Shown: in pieces, positions 28,247 to 37,375 of the stretch
Numbering within the stretch: position 1 is the first letter of the stretch
Layout: every line of letters starts with the position of its first letter
NCBI RefSeq assembly: GCF_020165195.1
Contig: NZ_JAIUHR010000002.1
Span: 1 to 64,000 of the forward strand
Origin: Mesorhizobium sp. CA14
GTDB taxonomy: Bacteria; Pseudomonadota; Alphaproteobacteria; Rhizobiales; Rhizobiaceae
Reading direction: 5' to 3'
Length of the DNA: 64,000 nucleotides
The notes under the pieces: generated by a model
The model's input: the letters and a program-made list of their open reading frames with translations, nothing else
The model's database searches: none
Told to the model about the DNA's origin: nothing
Made by a program: the position numbers and the translations under genes

Positions 28247-29476
28247 ATGGCTCTTTCCGACGTCAAATGCCGAAGCATCCGGCCTGCGTCAAAGCTCCAG
28301 AAATTGTCCGACGGCGGCGGGTTGCAGCTGTGGGTCCAGCCGTCGGGAACACGGCTATGGCGCCTCGCCTATCGCTTCGACGGAAAGCAGAAGCTCCTAT
28401 CTCTAGGCGGCTATCCCGTCATTTCTCTCGCGGATGCCCGCCAGGCGCGCGATGAAGCCAAACGCCTTCTTAAGTCTGGTGTCGACCCGGCGCAGGAGCG
28501 CAAGTTCCATAAAGCCAGCTCACAAAAGGACTCCTTTCGCTCAATCGCGGACGAATACGTTGAAAAACTGGAGGGACGTGCCGATCGGACGATCAAAAAG
28601 GTCAAATGGCTGCTCGATTTTGCCTACCCGACAATTGGCGACAAGTGCATTCGGGAGATCGATCCGGCCACAATTCTTACCGCCCGTCGCGTAGAGGTTC
28701 GCGGCCGATACGAGTCGGCCAGGCGACTACGCTCCACCATTGGTAGCGTGTTTCGATACGCAATCGCGACCGCCCGCGCCGAGGCAGATCCGACGATCGC
28801 CCTGAGGGGCGCACTCATCAGTCCAACAGTCACGCCACGCGCCGCGATTACCGAGCCGAAGGCTTTGGGAGGCTTGCTGAGAGCGATCCGCGCATTTGAC
28901 GGACAGCCCCACAACCCGAGCGGCCCTGAAACTGATGGCGCTGATGTTTCCCCGCCCCGGCGAACTTCGCGCGGCAGAATGGGAAGAGTTCGATTTCGAA
29001 AGCTCGACGTGGATCATTCCTGAAGCACGCATGAAAATGCGCCGGCCGCACCGCGTACCCCTTTCAAGGCAGGCCATAAGCGTCCTGAGTTCGCTTAAAG
29101 AAATCTCTGGTGGTGGATCGCTGCTCTTTTCTGGTGTTCGATGGTTTCGCGTCCGATTTCTGACAACACGCTTAACGCCGCCCTTCGCCGCATGGGCTAC
29201 GGCAAGGAGGAAGCTACCGCGCATGGTTTTCGAGCAACAGCATCAACTCTGCTAAACGAATGCGGAAAATGGCATCCGGATGCCATAGAGCGGCAGCTGG
29301 CCCACATTGAGAACAACGACGTTCGTCGCGCTTACGCCCGGGCAGAGCACTGGGAAGAGCGCGTCAAGATGATGCAGTGGTGGGCCGACTATCTAGATGA
29401 ACTCGAGAAAGCAGGCCCTCAGGAGCGGGGTCGCTCTGTCGGCACATGTCGCGTAAACCGCACGACGAGGGCGTAG
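28247..29476 (+). pseudogene. P4-type tyrosine integrase, two offsetting frameshifts
   Basis: The start is the ATG at 28247 (MALSDVKCRSIRP, a DUF4102-type arm-binding domain with LSDGGGLQLWV and LGGYPVISLADAR). A core-binding domain follows. At about 28901-28910 one extra C shifts the frame; the next frame carries PGELRAAEWEEF (catalytic Arg I). At about 29130-29145 a second shift restores the first frame, giving HGFRATASTLL (His-x-x-Arg) and QLAHIENNDVRRAYAR (His and nucleophile Tyr). All catalytic residues survive, but not in one frame. The net shift is zero. Located next to tRNA-Phe. Confidence 0.85.
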
Positions 29477-29588
29477 TTCCGCCGCCGGTTCAGGCTCGAC
29501 CAGCAGGGTGGCCGCCTCGGCCACGAGCCGCTGCCGCTCGAAACCGCCGGCATACGTTTGTGTTTCAGCGCCTTCCTGGAAAGGACGA

Positions 29589-30689
29589 TTACCGGTCGGT
29601 GCGAACTGCGATCGAATTGCGTTCTACAAGATGGGCCGACAGAATACGGTGCTCCAAGGGTCTCGTGGCCTCCACCAGCCTCTTTAAGAGGAGTTCGGCC
29701 GCTGCCGCTCCAATCAAATGCGCTGGCTGCGCTATGGCGGTGATACCTTGGGCCACGAATTGCATCCAGTCGAGATCGTCGAAGCAAAGCAGCGAAACAT
29801 CTTCAGGGATTGCGAGCTTCAACGCCGAGGTCGCCTCCAAAACACCCGTCGACATCACGCCGTCGGCAGTAAACAGTGCGGACGGCGGATTGCGCATTGT
29901 CAACAGATCGAGCGCTTCCTTCCGGGCTGCCTCGCTGGAGTAGACCGCTACGCGGCGTATCAACCGTATGTCAGGCTCGACGGCTGCGGCGCGATGGGCT
30001 TCCAAGTAACCCAACAGCCTCTGCCAGCTCGGATGATGGTATCGAACATCAGAGCTGGAGAGATCGGTGTTTGCCACAAAGGAGCCGACATCATCGCGCT
30101 GGCCGGGTCCGAGTTCGGCCAGTATGGCAATGCGGCTGTGACCGGCCGCGATCATCGTCGCGATGCTGCTGCGCGTTGCAGAGACGTTGTCGACCACCAC
30201 CGAATCGGTTTCCAGGCCAGCAGTGATGCGATCGAACTGCACGACGGGACAGTGGGCTGCGACAGCCTCCCGCAGATGGTCCGGCCCATCAACAAAGGTC
30301 GACGAGACGATTAGCCCGTCAACCTGCTTTTCCAACAGCAGCTGAACCGCCTCTCGCTCGAGTTCGGCATTTTCGTCACTGTTCGTAACGATGACGCCGA
30401 AGCCTCCGCTACGTGCGACGTCCCCTATTCCGCGCAGCACGCTCGCATAGAATGGGCTTTCGATGTCGCCGACGACAACTCCGATGGTCTGTGTCCTGCC
30501 GGTAATCAAACCTTTGGCCAGGCGGTTGGGGCGGTAGCCCAGCGCGGCTGCGGCGGCGCGCACTTTCTCCTGAACTTCGGGGCTGCTGTAGCCGTAGTCA
30601 CCAAGTACGCGCCCTGCAGTGGCGGAACTCACCCCGGCCCGGCGAGCGACCTCGATGATGGTTGGGTTCTTCGATGATCTCGGAGTCAC
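29589..30689 (-). CDS. LacI-family transcriptional regulator
   Basis: 366 residues. N-terminal HTH with hinge: TIIEVARRAGVSSATAGRVLGDYGYSSPEV, then LGYRPNRLAKGLITGRTQTIGVVV. A periplasmic-binding-protein-like sensor domain occupies about 62-345 (DGLIVSSTF, PVVQFDRIT, FDDLDWMQFVAQGITAIAQP). It is the last of the leftward genes of the fructosamine-type island and most likely represses both arms. Two AACGTT-centred palindromes (33341-33354, 34292-34305) are the natural operator candidates. The inducer is unknown, probably a substrate or its phosphate. Confidence 0.88.
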   Translation of the reverse strand: MTPRSSKNPTIIEVARRAGVSSATAGRVLGDYGYSSPEVQEKVRAAAAALGYRPNRLAKGLITGRTQTIGVVVGDIESPFYASVLRGIGDVARSGGFGVIVTNSDENAELEREAVQLLLEKQVDGLIVSSTFVDGPDHLREAVAAHCPVVQFDRITAGLETDSVVVDNVSATRSSIATMIAAGHSRIAILAELGPGQRDDVGSFVANTDLSSSDVRYHHPSWQRLLGYLEAHRAAAVEPDIRLIRRVAVYSSEAARKEALDLLTMRNPPSALFTADGVMSTGVLEATSALKLAIPEDVSLLCFDDLDWMQFVAQGITAIAQPAHLIGAAAAELLLKRLVEATRPLEHRILSAHLVERNSIAVRTDR

Positions 30690-30801
30690 TCAGCAAGCCT
30701 TGCCGCCCATGGGTGCGTCGTGAAGAGACGAGCTAGCGGCAGCACACCCTGTCCCGCAAGGCTGAAAACCGCGTCGCCGGAAGTTGCGCACACCATTGCA
30801 G

Positions 30802-32331
30802 TCATAGCACCTCGGACAGAAAGCGCCGAAGGCGTGGGCTCTGCGGATTGTCGAAAAGATCCTGCGGCCGCCCTGCTTCGACGATCCGGCCCTCGTCCAT
30901 GAACACAACCTGGTTCGCGACCTTGCGAGCGAAATTCATCTCGTGCGTAACGACGACCATGGTCATCCCCCGTTGTCCCAGGTCGGCCATCAAATTCAAG
31001 ACGCCTTTCACAAGTTCCGGATCAAGGGCGCTGGTAACCTCGTCGAAGAGCATGACTTCAGGTTCGAGCGCCAGTGCCCTGGCGATTGCCACCCGCTGCT
31101 GTTGTCCACCCGAAAGATTGGCCGGCCGGTGGTCCTTGCGCTCCAGCAACCCGACCTCCTGCAATCTTGCCTTGGCCACGCTGTCGGCCTTTTCACGTGA
31201 CATGCCTTTGACCTTGCGCAGTGCCAAAGTAATGTTGGCGAGCGCGCTGCGGTCGGGAAACAGGTTGAACTGCTGGAAAACCATGCCAACGCGTCGGCGA
31301 AGCTGGTCGGGGGTAGATTTATGAATGCTTTCGCCATCGAGCAGAATGTCCCCCGCGCGACACTCGACGAGCCGGTTCAGGCATCGCAGCAACGTTGATT
31401 TGCCCGACCCGGATGGTCCGATGAGGCAGGTGACAGTCCCTGGCTCTACTTTCAGACTGACGTCATGCAGGACCTGAAGGTTGCCATAGGCCATATCGAC
31501 GTTTTTGACTTCAATGCTGCCGCCCTTGAAGGGCGTGGGCGTTGTAACGGATGACTTTGCAACGTCCAGCGCGCCCGCGTCGGCAAGTTCGGCGACTTCC
31601 TTGAGCCCGCTTTGCACAGCCACGATACGCTTTCCGATGCGCATGCGCGCATCGATATAGTTGACAAGGTGAGTCAAGGGTACGGTGATCACCAGGTAGA
31701 ACATGCCAGCCAGCAAAAGCGGCGAGAGGTTGCCGGTCAGAACGGCCTGATCCTGCCCAACCCGGAACAGTTCGCGCTCCGAAGCGAGAAGACCGAGAAA
31801 GTAGACAAGACTGGAATCTTTGACGTTGCCGATGAACTGGTTGACCAGCGCCGGCAGCACGCGGCGGATACCTTGGGGAATGACCACCAGCCTCATGCCT
31901 TGGCCATACGTCATGCCGAGCGTGCGCGTGGCATCGAGTTGTCCGCGCTCGACGCTTTGAATGCCGGCGCGGAAGATTTCTCCTATGTAGGCACCAGCAA
32001 TCAGGCTGAGCGCTAGAATGCCCAGCGGATAAGGCGACGGACCGAACAGTTCTCGGCCCAGCCGGGCAAAGCCTTGGCCAATGATCAGAATGGTGACGAT
32101 GGCGGGAAGTCCGCGGAAGATATCGGTGTAGACGCGCGCCAGGAGTTTCAGGACAGGGTTGTCGGATATCCCCATGATGGCCAGCACGATTCCTATGAGC
32201 GTGCCGAAGAATGTCGAGGCAAGGGCCAGGATCAGGGTGTTCTTGAGGCCGACCATGACCATGTTCGGCAGAACTTCCGCCATGGCCTGGAAATCGAGGA
32301 AGCTGCGCGAGAAGGTATCGAACCAGCTCAT
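30802..32331 (-). CDS. polar amino-acid ABC transporter, permease-ATPase fusion
   Basis: 509 residues. Residues about 1-235 form a HisM/GlnP-type permease, with the EAA-like loop VERGQLDATRTLGMTYGQGM and LVNQFIGNVKDSSLVYFLGL. A linker joins it to a complete ATPase (about 262-509): Walker A GPSGSGKST, Q-loop VGMVFQQFNLFP, signature LSGGQQQRVAIARAL, Walker B VMLFDEVTSALDPE, H-loop VVVTHEM. These are usually separate proteins; fused forms occur in this family. It lies 78 bp after the binding-protein gene and presumably imports an amino-acid-like, possibly fructosyl-amino-acid, substrate. Confidence 0.9.
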   Translation of the reverse strand: MSWFDTFSRSFLDFQAMAEVLPNMVMVGLKNTLILALASTFFGTLIGIVLAIMGISDNPVLKLLARVYTDIFRGLPAIVTILIIGQGFARLGRELFGPSPYPLGILALSLIAGAYIGEIFRAGIQSVERGQLDATRTLGMTYGQGMRLVVIPQGIRRVLPALVNQFIGNVKDSSLVYFLGLLASERELFRVGQDQAVLTGNLSPLLLAGMFYLVITVPLTHLVNYIDARMRIGKRIVAVQSGLKEVAELADAGALDVAKSSVTTPTPFKGGSIEVKNVDMAYGNLQVLHDVSLKVEPGTVTCLIGPSGSGKSTLLRCLNRLVECRAGDILLDGESIHKSTPDQLRRRVGMVFQQFNLFPDRSALANITLALRKVKGMSREKADSVAKARLQEVGLLERKDHRPANLSGGQQQRVAIARALALEPEVMLFDEVTSALDPELVKGVLNLMADLGQRGMTMVVVTHEMNFARKVANQVVFMDEGRIVEAGRPQDLFDNPQSPRLRRFLSEVL

Positions 32332-32409
32332 ATCAGGCCCTTCTGTAGTTCGACCGGGCTCCGCTGCTCACGGGACCCGGCCGGAATGCGACAATGAATA
32401 GGCGCCAAT

Positions 32410-33246
32410 TTACTTCTTGGGCAAATATTGATCCGGCATCGGAGTGCCCGGAAACCATTTCTCGTGCAGCCGCTTCCAGGTGCCGTCGTCCATGGCCTCG
32501 TGCAGTGCTTTGTTCAGGGCCTCCCGAAACGCGTCGTTGCCTTTCTTGACCACGAATCCGGCCGGCGCATCGAAGGATGGCACGTTCATCGTTATCTTCA
32601 GGTTTTTATAGCGCTCAACATACTGCTTGGCCGATTCATAGTCGGTGAAGTGGCCATCGATCGTTCCGTTGTTCAGTGCAGCTACCGCGGTGTTGTTGTC
32701 GGGAAATTTGACGATGTCACCCTTCAGGTTCTTCTCGGCATAGATCTCCTGCAGGGTTCCCTGGATCACGCCGATGCGCTTTCCGGCGGTGCTCTCATTG
32801 CTGGTCAGTGCCGGATCGGCCGAGATGATCGACAGGTAGCCAGCGAGATAGCCGTCACTGAAATCCACGGTCTTTTTGCGCTCCGCGGTCGTGCCGATGG
32901 CGGCAACGGCCACATCGAAACGGCCGCTGGCAACGGAGGGCAGCAACGCCGAGAATTCCTGGCCGGTGAAAACGACCTGCTCGTCCTTGAAACCGAGCCG
33001 GTGGGCCACGTCACGGAACAATTCCGCGTCGAACCCAGTGAAATTGCCATTGGCGTCGGTGAAGACATAAGGTTTTGCATCGCCCATGGTCCCAACACTG
33101 ATTACCGAAGGATCAATGAGGTTGTAGGGATTGCCGGCCGCTTTTGACTGCGTTGACGCGACCAAAGTTCCAAGCCCGGTCACCAGCGCAATGGTCGCGG
33201 CCAGACCACATTTTATCAGCCGACGCCTGCTCGAATTCGTTTGCAT
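32410..33246 (-). CDS. ABC transporter substrate-binding protein (amino-acid type, SBP_bac_3)
   Basis: 278 residues from the ATG at 33244-33246 with a GAGAGGAGAAG ribosome-binding site. Signal peptide with twin-Arg-like start (SSRRRLIKCGLAATIALVTG). The type-3 binding fold follows: FTGFDAELFRDVAHRLGF, LLPSVASGRFDVAVAAIGTTAERKKTVDFSDGY, and AGKRIGVIQGTLQEIYA, ending KWFPGTPMPDQYLPKK. It precedes the permease-ATPase fusion. One AACGTT palindrome lies about 95 bp upstream of its start. Confidence 0.88.
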   Translation of the reverse strand: MQTNSSRRRLIKCGLAATIALVTGLGTLVASTQSKAAGNPYNLIDPSVISVGTMGDAKPYVFTDANGNFTGFDAELFRDVAHRLGFKDEQVVFTGQEFSALLPSVASGRFDVAVAAIGTTAERKKTVDFSDGYLAGYLSIISADPALTSNESTAGKRIGVIQGTLQEIYAEKNLKGDIVKFPDNNTAVAALNNGTIDGHFTDYESAKQYVERYKNLKITMNVPSFDAPAGFVVKKGNDAFREALNKALHEAMDDGTWKRLHEKWFPGTPMPDQYLPKK

Positions 33247-33340
33247 GTCTTCTCCTCTCATTGATAGCCGTAGTCGGCCTGCAACCCCACTTGAGCTCTC
33301 ATCCATGGACCGACGCTCTCAGACGGTGCCTAATTCATGA

Positions 33341-33354
33341 TGAGAACGTTATCA
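33341..33354. promoter_or_regulatory. LacI-type operator candidate 1 (TGAGAACGTTATCA)
   Basis: AACGTT-centred near-palindrome between the kinase gene and the binding-protein gene, upstream of the transporter genes. It shares TGAGAACGTT and the following CA with the site at 34292-34305. A central CG in an even palindrome is typical of LacI-family operators. Binding is inferred. Confidence 0.55.
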
Positions 33355-33403
33355 CGTTAGCACCGCAAATTCTTTGCGTCAATTCTCCCGGAGAATCCGG
33401 CAA

Positions 33404-34267
33404 CTATACCGTTTCGCCTTGTAGGCGCCGTGCTCGGAGGAGGATTTCGGACGTGGTCGCGCCCAAATCGATCACCGCCGCGTGACCGACCGCACCAAAG
33501 TACTGGCACGTAGCGGCCGCTGCTTCCGCGGCTTGGCCGAGGATGTCCTCAGGCGCCTCCTGGCGAAGCAAGCCGAATAGCGTCCTGGCAATGAATGTGT
33601 CCCCCGCGCCCAATGTATCGACCGGTTCAACCAGCCGAGCCGGCGTACGGTAAGAGACGGAGTGGCTGCGAAGCAGCGCACCGGCCCGACCGCGAGTGAC
33701 CAAAACCCATTTGGAACCGCACGCAAGCAATTCGGATGCGATTGCGTCCGATTGCTCGTCATCGAGACCGTCACCCGACACTGAGGCCAGATAGCAGTGG
33801 CGTCCGATCGAATAGCGATGCTCCGGGTCTCGCCGCGTCGAAAAATCGTAAGAAACCAGAGACTTAGTTGAAACCTCCGGCACCCATGGATCGAGCCCGC
33901 TAGACTGACCGATGTGGGTGGCCTGAAAGGCCGAGAGAAAATCGAGATCTTGCCGGTTCGGCGTGAACATCGACACGCCAAGATCGAAGGTCAGGAAAAT
34001 CCGATCGGCGTCGCGGTGACCTACGACGCAATATGCGGTAGGCCCGTCGGGGCGGCGCAGCCGGCTGATGTCCACACGCTCCGATGACAGCGCGGCTTGG
34101 ATCAGGTCCCCGGCGCGGTCTCTGCCGATCGCTCCGACATATGCCGACTGCCCGCCGAAGCGGCTGACATAGACCGACACATTGAGGCAGTTGCCGCCAG
34201 GATACATTTCGTCCCGGGCAAGATAGCAATCGACAACGTTATCACCCATCGCGGCAATCTTGACCAT
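33404..34267 (-). CDS. PfkB-family sugar kinase, fructoselysine 6-kinase-like
   Basis: 287 residues. N-terminal PfkB motif PGGNCLNVSVYVSRFGGQSAYVG and C-terminal ATP-site motif DTLGAGDTFIARTLFGLL, with the catalytic Asp of GAGD. The short start MVKIAAMGDNVVDCYL matches fructoselysine/fructosamine kinases (FrlD-like) better than ribokinases. It would phosphorylate an imported fructosyl-amine at C6 for cleavage by the divergent SIS-domain protein. Starts 101 bp from that gene across a shared regulatory region. The exact substrate is inferred from context. Confidence 0.75.
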   Translation of the reverse strand: MVKIAAMGDNVVDCYLARDEMYPGGNCLNVSVYVSRFGGQSAYVGAIGRDRAGDLIQAALSSERVDISRLRRPDGPTAYCVVGHRDADRIFLTFDLGVSMFTPNRQDLDFLSAFQATHIGQSSGLDPWVPEVSTKSLVSYDFSTRRDPEHRYSIGRHCYLASVSGDGLDDEQSDAIASELLACGSKWVLVTRGRAGALLRSHSVSYRTPARLVEPVDTLGAGDTFIARTLFGLLRQEAPEDILGQAAEAAAATCQYFGAVGHAAVIDLGATTSEILLRARRLQGETV

Positions 34268-34291
34268 GGCGGAACTTTCGGTTTATGGATA

Positions 34292-34305
34292 TGAGAACGT
34301 TCACA
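34292..34305. promoter_or_regulatory. LacI-type operator candidate 2 (TGAGAACGTTCACA)
   Basis: AACGTT-centred site in the divergent region between the kinase and the deglycase genes, 64 bp before the deglycase start. Almost identical to the site at 33341-33354. A third related match (GACAACGTTATCAC, 34232-34245) lies inside the first codons of the kinase gene. Binding is inferred. Confidence 0.55.
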
Positions 34306-34368
34306 CAAACGGCTGCTGTTTGTCAATTGTGCACCAGCCTCAAGCTTTCCAACGAGACGAGGATGCTC

Positions 34369-35370
34369 ATGATTTCCGCATTGCCCGCCGATGTAGAACG
34401 CGCTCTGGCCGCTACAGCGGGCAAGCGGTTTTCGCATCTATTTCTCGTGGCGTGCGGCGGCTCGCTCTCCATCATGATGGCAGGAAAATACTTCGTCGAC
34501 CGTCACAGCGGCACGATGGCCTGCGACATCTACAATGCGGATGAGTTCGTCTGCCGTGATCCGCGGCGCTTGGGCCCCGATACGCTCGTTGTCCTTTGCT
34601 CCCAGACCGGAACCACCAAGGAGACGGTGCGCGCAGCCGACCATGCCCGTGATCGAGGCGCCACGACGATCGGCATGACACTTGACCAAACATCGCCGCT
34701 TGCTCGGGCGGTCGACCATCCGGTCGCCTATCAGGCTTCCTATACGACGGGCAAAACAATCGATTCAGCCTACAGCAACTACGGAGTGCTCTACATGGTG
34801 CTCGCTGGCCTGATCGATGATCGAGAGAATGCCGGATTGTCCGCCGACCTGCTGATCAGCCTCGGCCATCTCCAGCCGGCGATCGATCGTGCGCAGCAAA
34901 CCTTTGACGACCGCTTTCAGGCCTTTGCACCCCGCTTTGCGCCGCGCGATGCAATCTACACTCTCGCCAGCGGCGCCAGCTACGGCGCAGCCTATTCGTA
35001 TGCTATCTGCGTTTTGATGGAGATGCAGTGGTACGACTCGCAGGCCATACATGCCAACGAGTTCTTCCATGGTCCTTTCGAGGTGGTAGACGAGGATGCC
35101 GGCTTCATCGTGATGCTGGGCCTGGACGAGACACGGCGCCTTACTGAGCGCGCGCGCGACTTCCTTTTCAAATATAGCAGCCGCGAAAACATTCTGCTCC
35201 TCGACGCAACGGAACTCGATCTCACGGGCATGGCAGATCGGATCAAGCCTTATCTCGTGCCTCTAGTCTTCTTCGACACTCTGTGGCGGTTTGCCTACAA
35301 GCTGGCCGATCTGCGCGACCGGCCGATGCTTGAGGGCCGGCGCTACATGAAGAGGCTGAAGGACTACTAG
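34369..35370 (+). CDS. SIS-domain protein, fructosamine-6-phosphate deglycase-like (FrlB/FraB type)
   Basis: 333 residues from the ATG at 34369, which has GACGAGGA well placed; earlier in-frame starts are possible. Two SIS domains: first with FLVACGGSLSIMMAGKYFVD and VVLCSQTGTTKETVRAADHA, second with YTLASGASYGAAYSYAICVL and EFFHGPFEVVDEDAGFIVML. The E-F-x-HGP-E block is typical of the GlmS-isomerase/FrlB clan and carries catalytic Glu/His. It would split fructosyl-amine 6-phosphate into glucose 6-phosphate and the amine. The oxidase gene follows 63 bp later. Confidence 0.78.
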   Translation: MISALPADVERALAATAGKRFSHLFLVACGGSLSIMMAGKYFVDRHSGTMACDIYNADEFVCRDPRRLGPDTLVVLCSQTGTTKETVRAADHARDRGATTIGMTLDQTSPLARAVDHPVAYQASYTTGKTIDSAYSNYGVLYMVLAGLIDDRENAGLSADLLISLGHLQPAIDRAQQTFDDRFQAFAPRFAPRDAIYTLASGASYGAAYSYAICVLMEMQWYDSQAIHANEFFHGPFEVVDEDAGFIVMLGLDETRRLTERARDFLFKYSSRENILLLDATELDLTGMADRIKPYLVPLVFFDTLWRFAYKLADLRDRPMLEGRRYMKRLKDY

Positions 35371-35433
35371 GTCTGCCGTTCTTCGCCCAATCTCGGCCTC
35401 CCCCATTCCTCTTCAGCGCAGAAGGAACTCCCC

Positions 35434-36561
35434 ATGACCGCATCCCCAAAGCCGCGCCAGGTGATCGTCGTCGGCGCAGGCATTTTTGGTGTCTCCTCCG
35501 CCCTGCATCTTGCTCGTCTTGGCCTCGACGTGACGATCGTGAACGATGGTGCGCCGGCCAAAGGGGCTTCGGGCCGTTCACTCTCCTGGCTGAACTCGGC
35601 GCGGCGCGCCGACACTGCCTATCACCGATTAAGGATGGCCGGCATCGATCGCTATCGCACGCTGGTCGCCACAAGGCCGGAAACGGCATCGTGGCTCCGC
35701 TTCGACGGCGGCCTGACTTGGGATGCGGATGAGGACGAAAACCAGATCGTCTCGATCTGCCAGCTGGAGCAGAACATCGGCTATGACGCCCTGTTGCTCA
35801 GCCCGGCGGAAGTGGCCGCCGTGACGCCCGGCGTCAATGCCGGTGCGATCAGTCCACAGGGCGCCATCTTCAATCCTGGCGAAGGATGGGTCGACTTGCC
35901 TTCTCTGGTCGATCTTCTGCTCATCGAATTTCGCGCTCTTGGAGGCAAGCTTATCCAGGATGCCGGACGTGTGCGGATAGACACCACAGGCGGCCGCGCA
36001 CGTGGCGTCGTCATTGCCGGCGATGCGCCGATCGAGGCGGGTTCGGTGCTGCTTGCTGTTGGACCGGCGACGCCTGCCATGCTTGCCGAGATCGACATCT
36101 ATGTCCCCGACGCCACGCCGATTTCATTGCTCCTGAAGACCAAATCGATCAAGACCGGCCTTCGGGCAGTTCTGAACACGCCGCGGGTGGCAGTGCGGCC
36201 GACGCCCGATGGTGCGCTTGTTTTGGATTCGGCATGGTCGGAGGAAGAGGTCGTCGCCAATTCGGACGGCACCTACACGGTGCACGACAAGACCGTCCAA
36301 GAACTGCTCGACGAAGCCAGTGCAGTGCTCGAGGGCAATCCGCGGCTCCAGCTCGCCGCCTACGCCGTCGGTCCGAAGCCCATCCCCGGCGACGGCGAGC
36401 CTGTGCTTGGAGAGCTCGAGACCGTCCCCGGTCTCCACGTTGCGTTCAGCCACAGTGGCGCCACGCTGGGACTGATTGTCGGAGAGTTGCTTGCCCGTGA
36501 GATTGTCTCAGGCAACCCGCACCCAATGCTCGCGGCCTTCCGCGCCAGCCGTTTCAGTTGA
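35434..36561 (+). CDS. FAD-dependent amine/amino-acid oxidase (DAO family)
   Basis: 375 residues. Rossmann FAD motif VIVVGAGIFGVSSALHLARLG at the N-terminus, then GASGRSLSWLN, and a C-terminal FAD motif GLHVAFSHSGATLGLIVGELL. The DAO family includes glycine/sarcosine oxidases and bacterial amadoriases (fructosyl-amino-acid oxidases). Its place after a deglycase-like gene and opposite a kinase suggests an oxidase for the fructosyl amine or for the liberated amino acid. No covalent-FAD cysteine could be assigned with confidence. Confidence 0.75.
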   Translation: MTASPKPRQVIVVGAGIFGVSSALHLARLGLDVTIVNDGAPAKGASGRSLSWLNSARRADTAYHRLRMAGIDRYRTLVATRPETASWLRFDGGLTWDADEDENQIVSICQLEQNIGYDALLLSPAEVAAVTPGVNAGAISPQGAIFNPGEGWVDLPSLVDLLLIEFRALGGKLIQDAGRVRIDTTGGRARGVVIAGDAPIEAGSVLLAVGPATPAMLAEIDIYVPDATPISLLLKTKSIKTGLRAVLNTPRVAVRPTPDGALVLDSAWSEEEVVANSDGTYTVHDKTVQELLDEASAVLEGNPRLQLAAYAVGPKPIPGDGEPVLGELETVPGLHVAFSHSGATLGLIVGELLAREIVSGNPHPMLAAFRASRFS

Positions 36562-37042
36562 GGGCGACGTTAAGTTGTCTGAATGGGCTACGGGTTGCGA
36601 ACCAGCGGCTTGATTTCCACTGTCGATTCACCCGCGAGATCTCAACGCTAGACTCCGTCTGAATATCAGAAGCCGCCGATTTCGCTGAACGCGACACGGT
36701 CGCTCACGTTCAGCACACGCGATGACTGGCTCAATTCGATGCCCCCTTGAAATGCACAAAGACACTTCGAGGTTCTTCAAACGAGAGTGGTTCGACGCCA
36801 GTTGTGAGCAACTCTCAAAAAATTCAGCGAGAACAGTGGATATAGGCATATTTCGGTGGGCCCGGAGGGCATGGTTATCATTGCGTTTCTCGTGGGCCAA
36901 AATCACGAAGCTTCCCGTATCGTTCCGTATGCTTCCGCGAGCGACCAGCGAGCTACTTACCGAAAGTCTCCATCGCCTCGGCTTCAAGAGTTGGTTCATA
37001 GGTTCAAATCACGGACCCGCAACCCCTTTTGTCATAACATCA
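36562..37042. other. intergenic, no gene seen
   Basis: 481 bp between the oxidase gene and the recombinase remnant. No convincing coding sequence. At about 36996-37028 the sequence GGTTCAAATCACGGACCCGCAACC recalls the 3' end of a tRNA but the T-stem does not pair, so it is at most a decayed tRNA 3' end or attachment-site relic. Confidence 0.4.
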
Positions 37043-37375
37043 TCAGGCATTTGATTTTTGGCCGAGTTTGGCGAGTTCGAGGATGCCGAACAGTTCGCCA
37101 CGTAGCTCGGCATGGACCTCGCCGCGCTTTTCGCCGGGCGTGAGCACGATCTCGCCGATCAACGAGCGCAACGCCTCGGCGGCTGGACGCCCGTCATCGT
37201 GGTCGGCGAACGCCTGCGTGAGTTGATCGACCCGCTTGCGGTAGAGAGCGGCTATGTTGGGATGCAGGTCAGGCACGTCAGTGGGCGCCAGTGCCAGACG
37301 CGCGATGATCTCCGCCTTCTGCCTCTCCAGGTCTTCCATCCTTACTTTCATCGAAGGCTGGTACAGGCCATCCTC
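37043..37375 (-). pseudogene. serine recombinase, C-terminal fragment
   Basis: Leftward frame reading DGLYQPSMKVRMEDLERQKAE, then PDLHPNIAALYRKRVDQL and AAEALRSLIGEIVLTPGEKR and GELFGILELAKLGQK, the C-terminal coiled coil of large serine recombinases. The catalytic N-terminal domain is missing; instead the sequence upstream is the truncated IS110 transposase. The join is at about 37375, where the IS110 phrase TALSFMTAIED runs into the recombinase phrase. Not functional. Confidence 0.75.

Noticed and set aside
34232..34245. Third AACGTT site as an operator
   Set aside because: It lies in the first codons of the kinase gene, where the sequence is constrained by coding, and it matches less well than the two intergenic sites.
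36996..37028. tRNA-like 3' end (GGTTCAAATC...CCCGCAACC)
   Set aside because: The T-stem bases do not pair and no D or anticodon arm is found upstream; not called as a tRNA, only noted as a possible relic.
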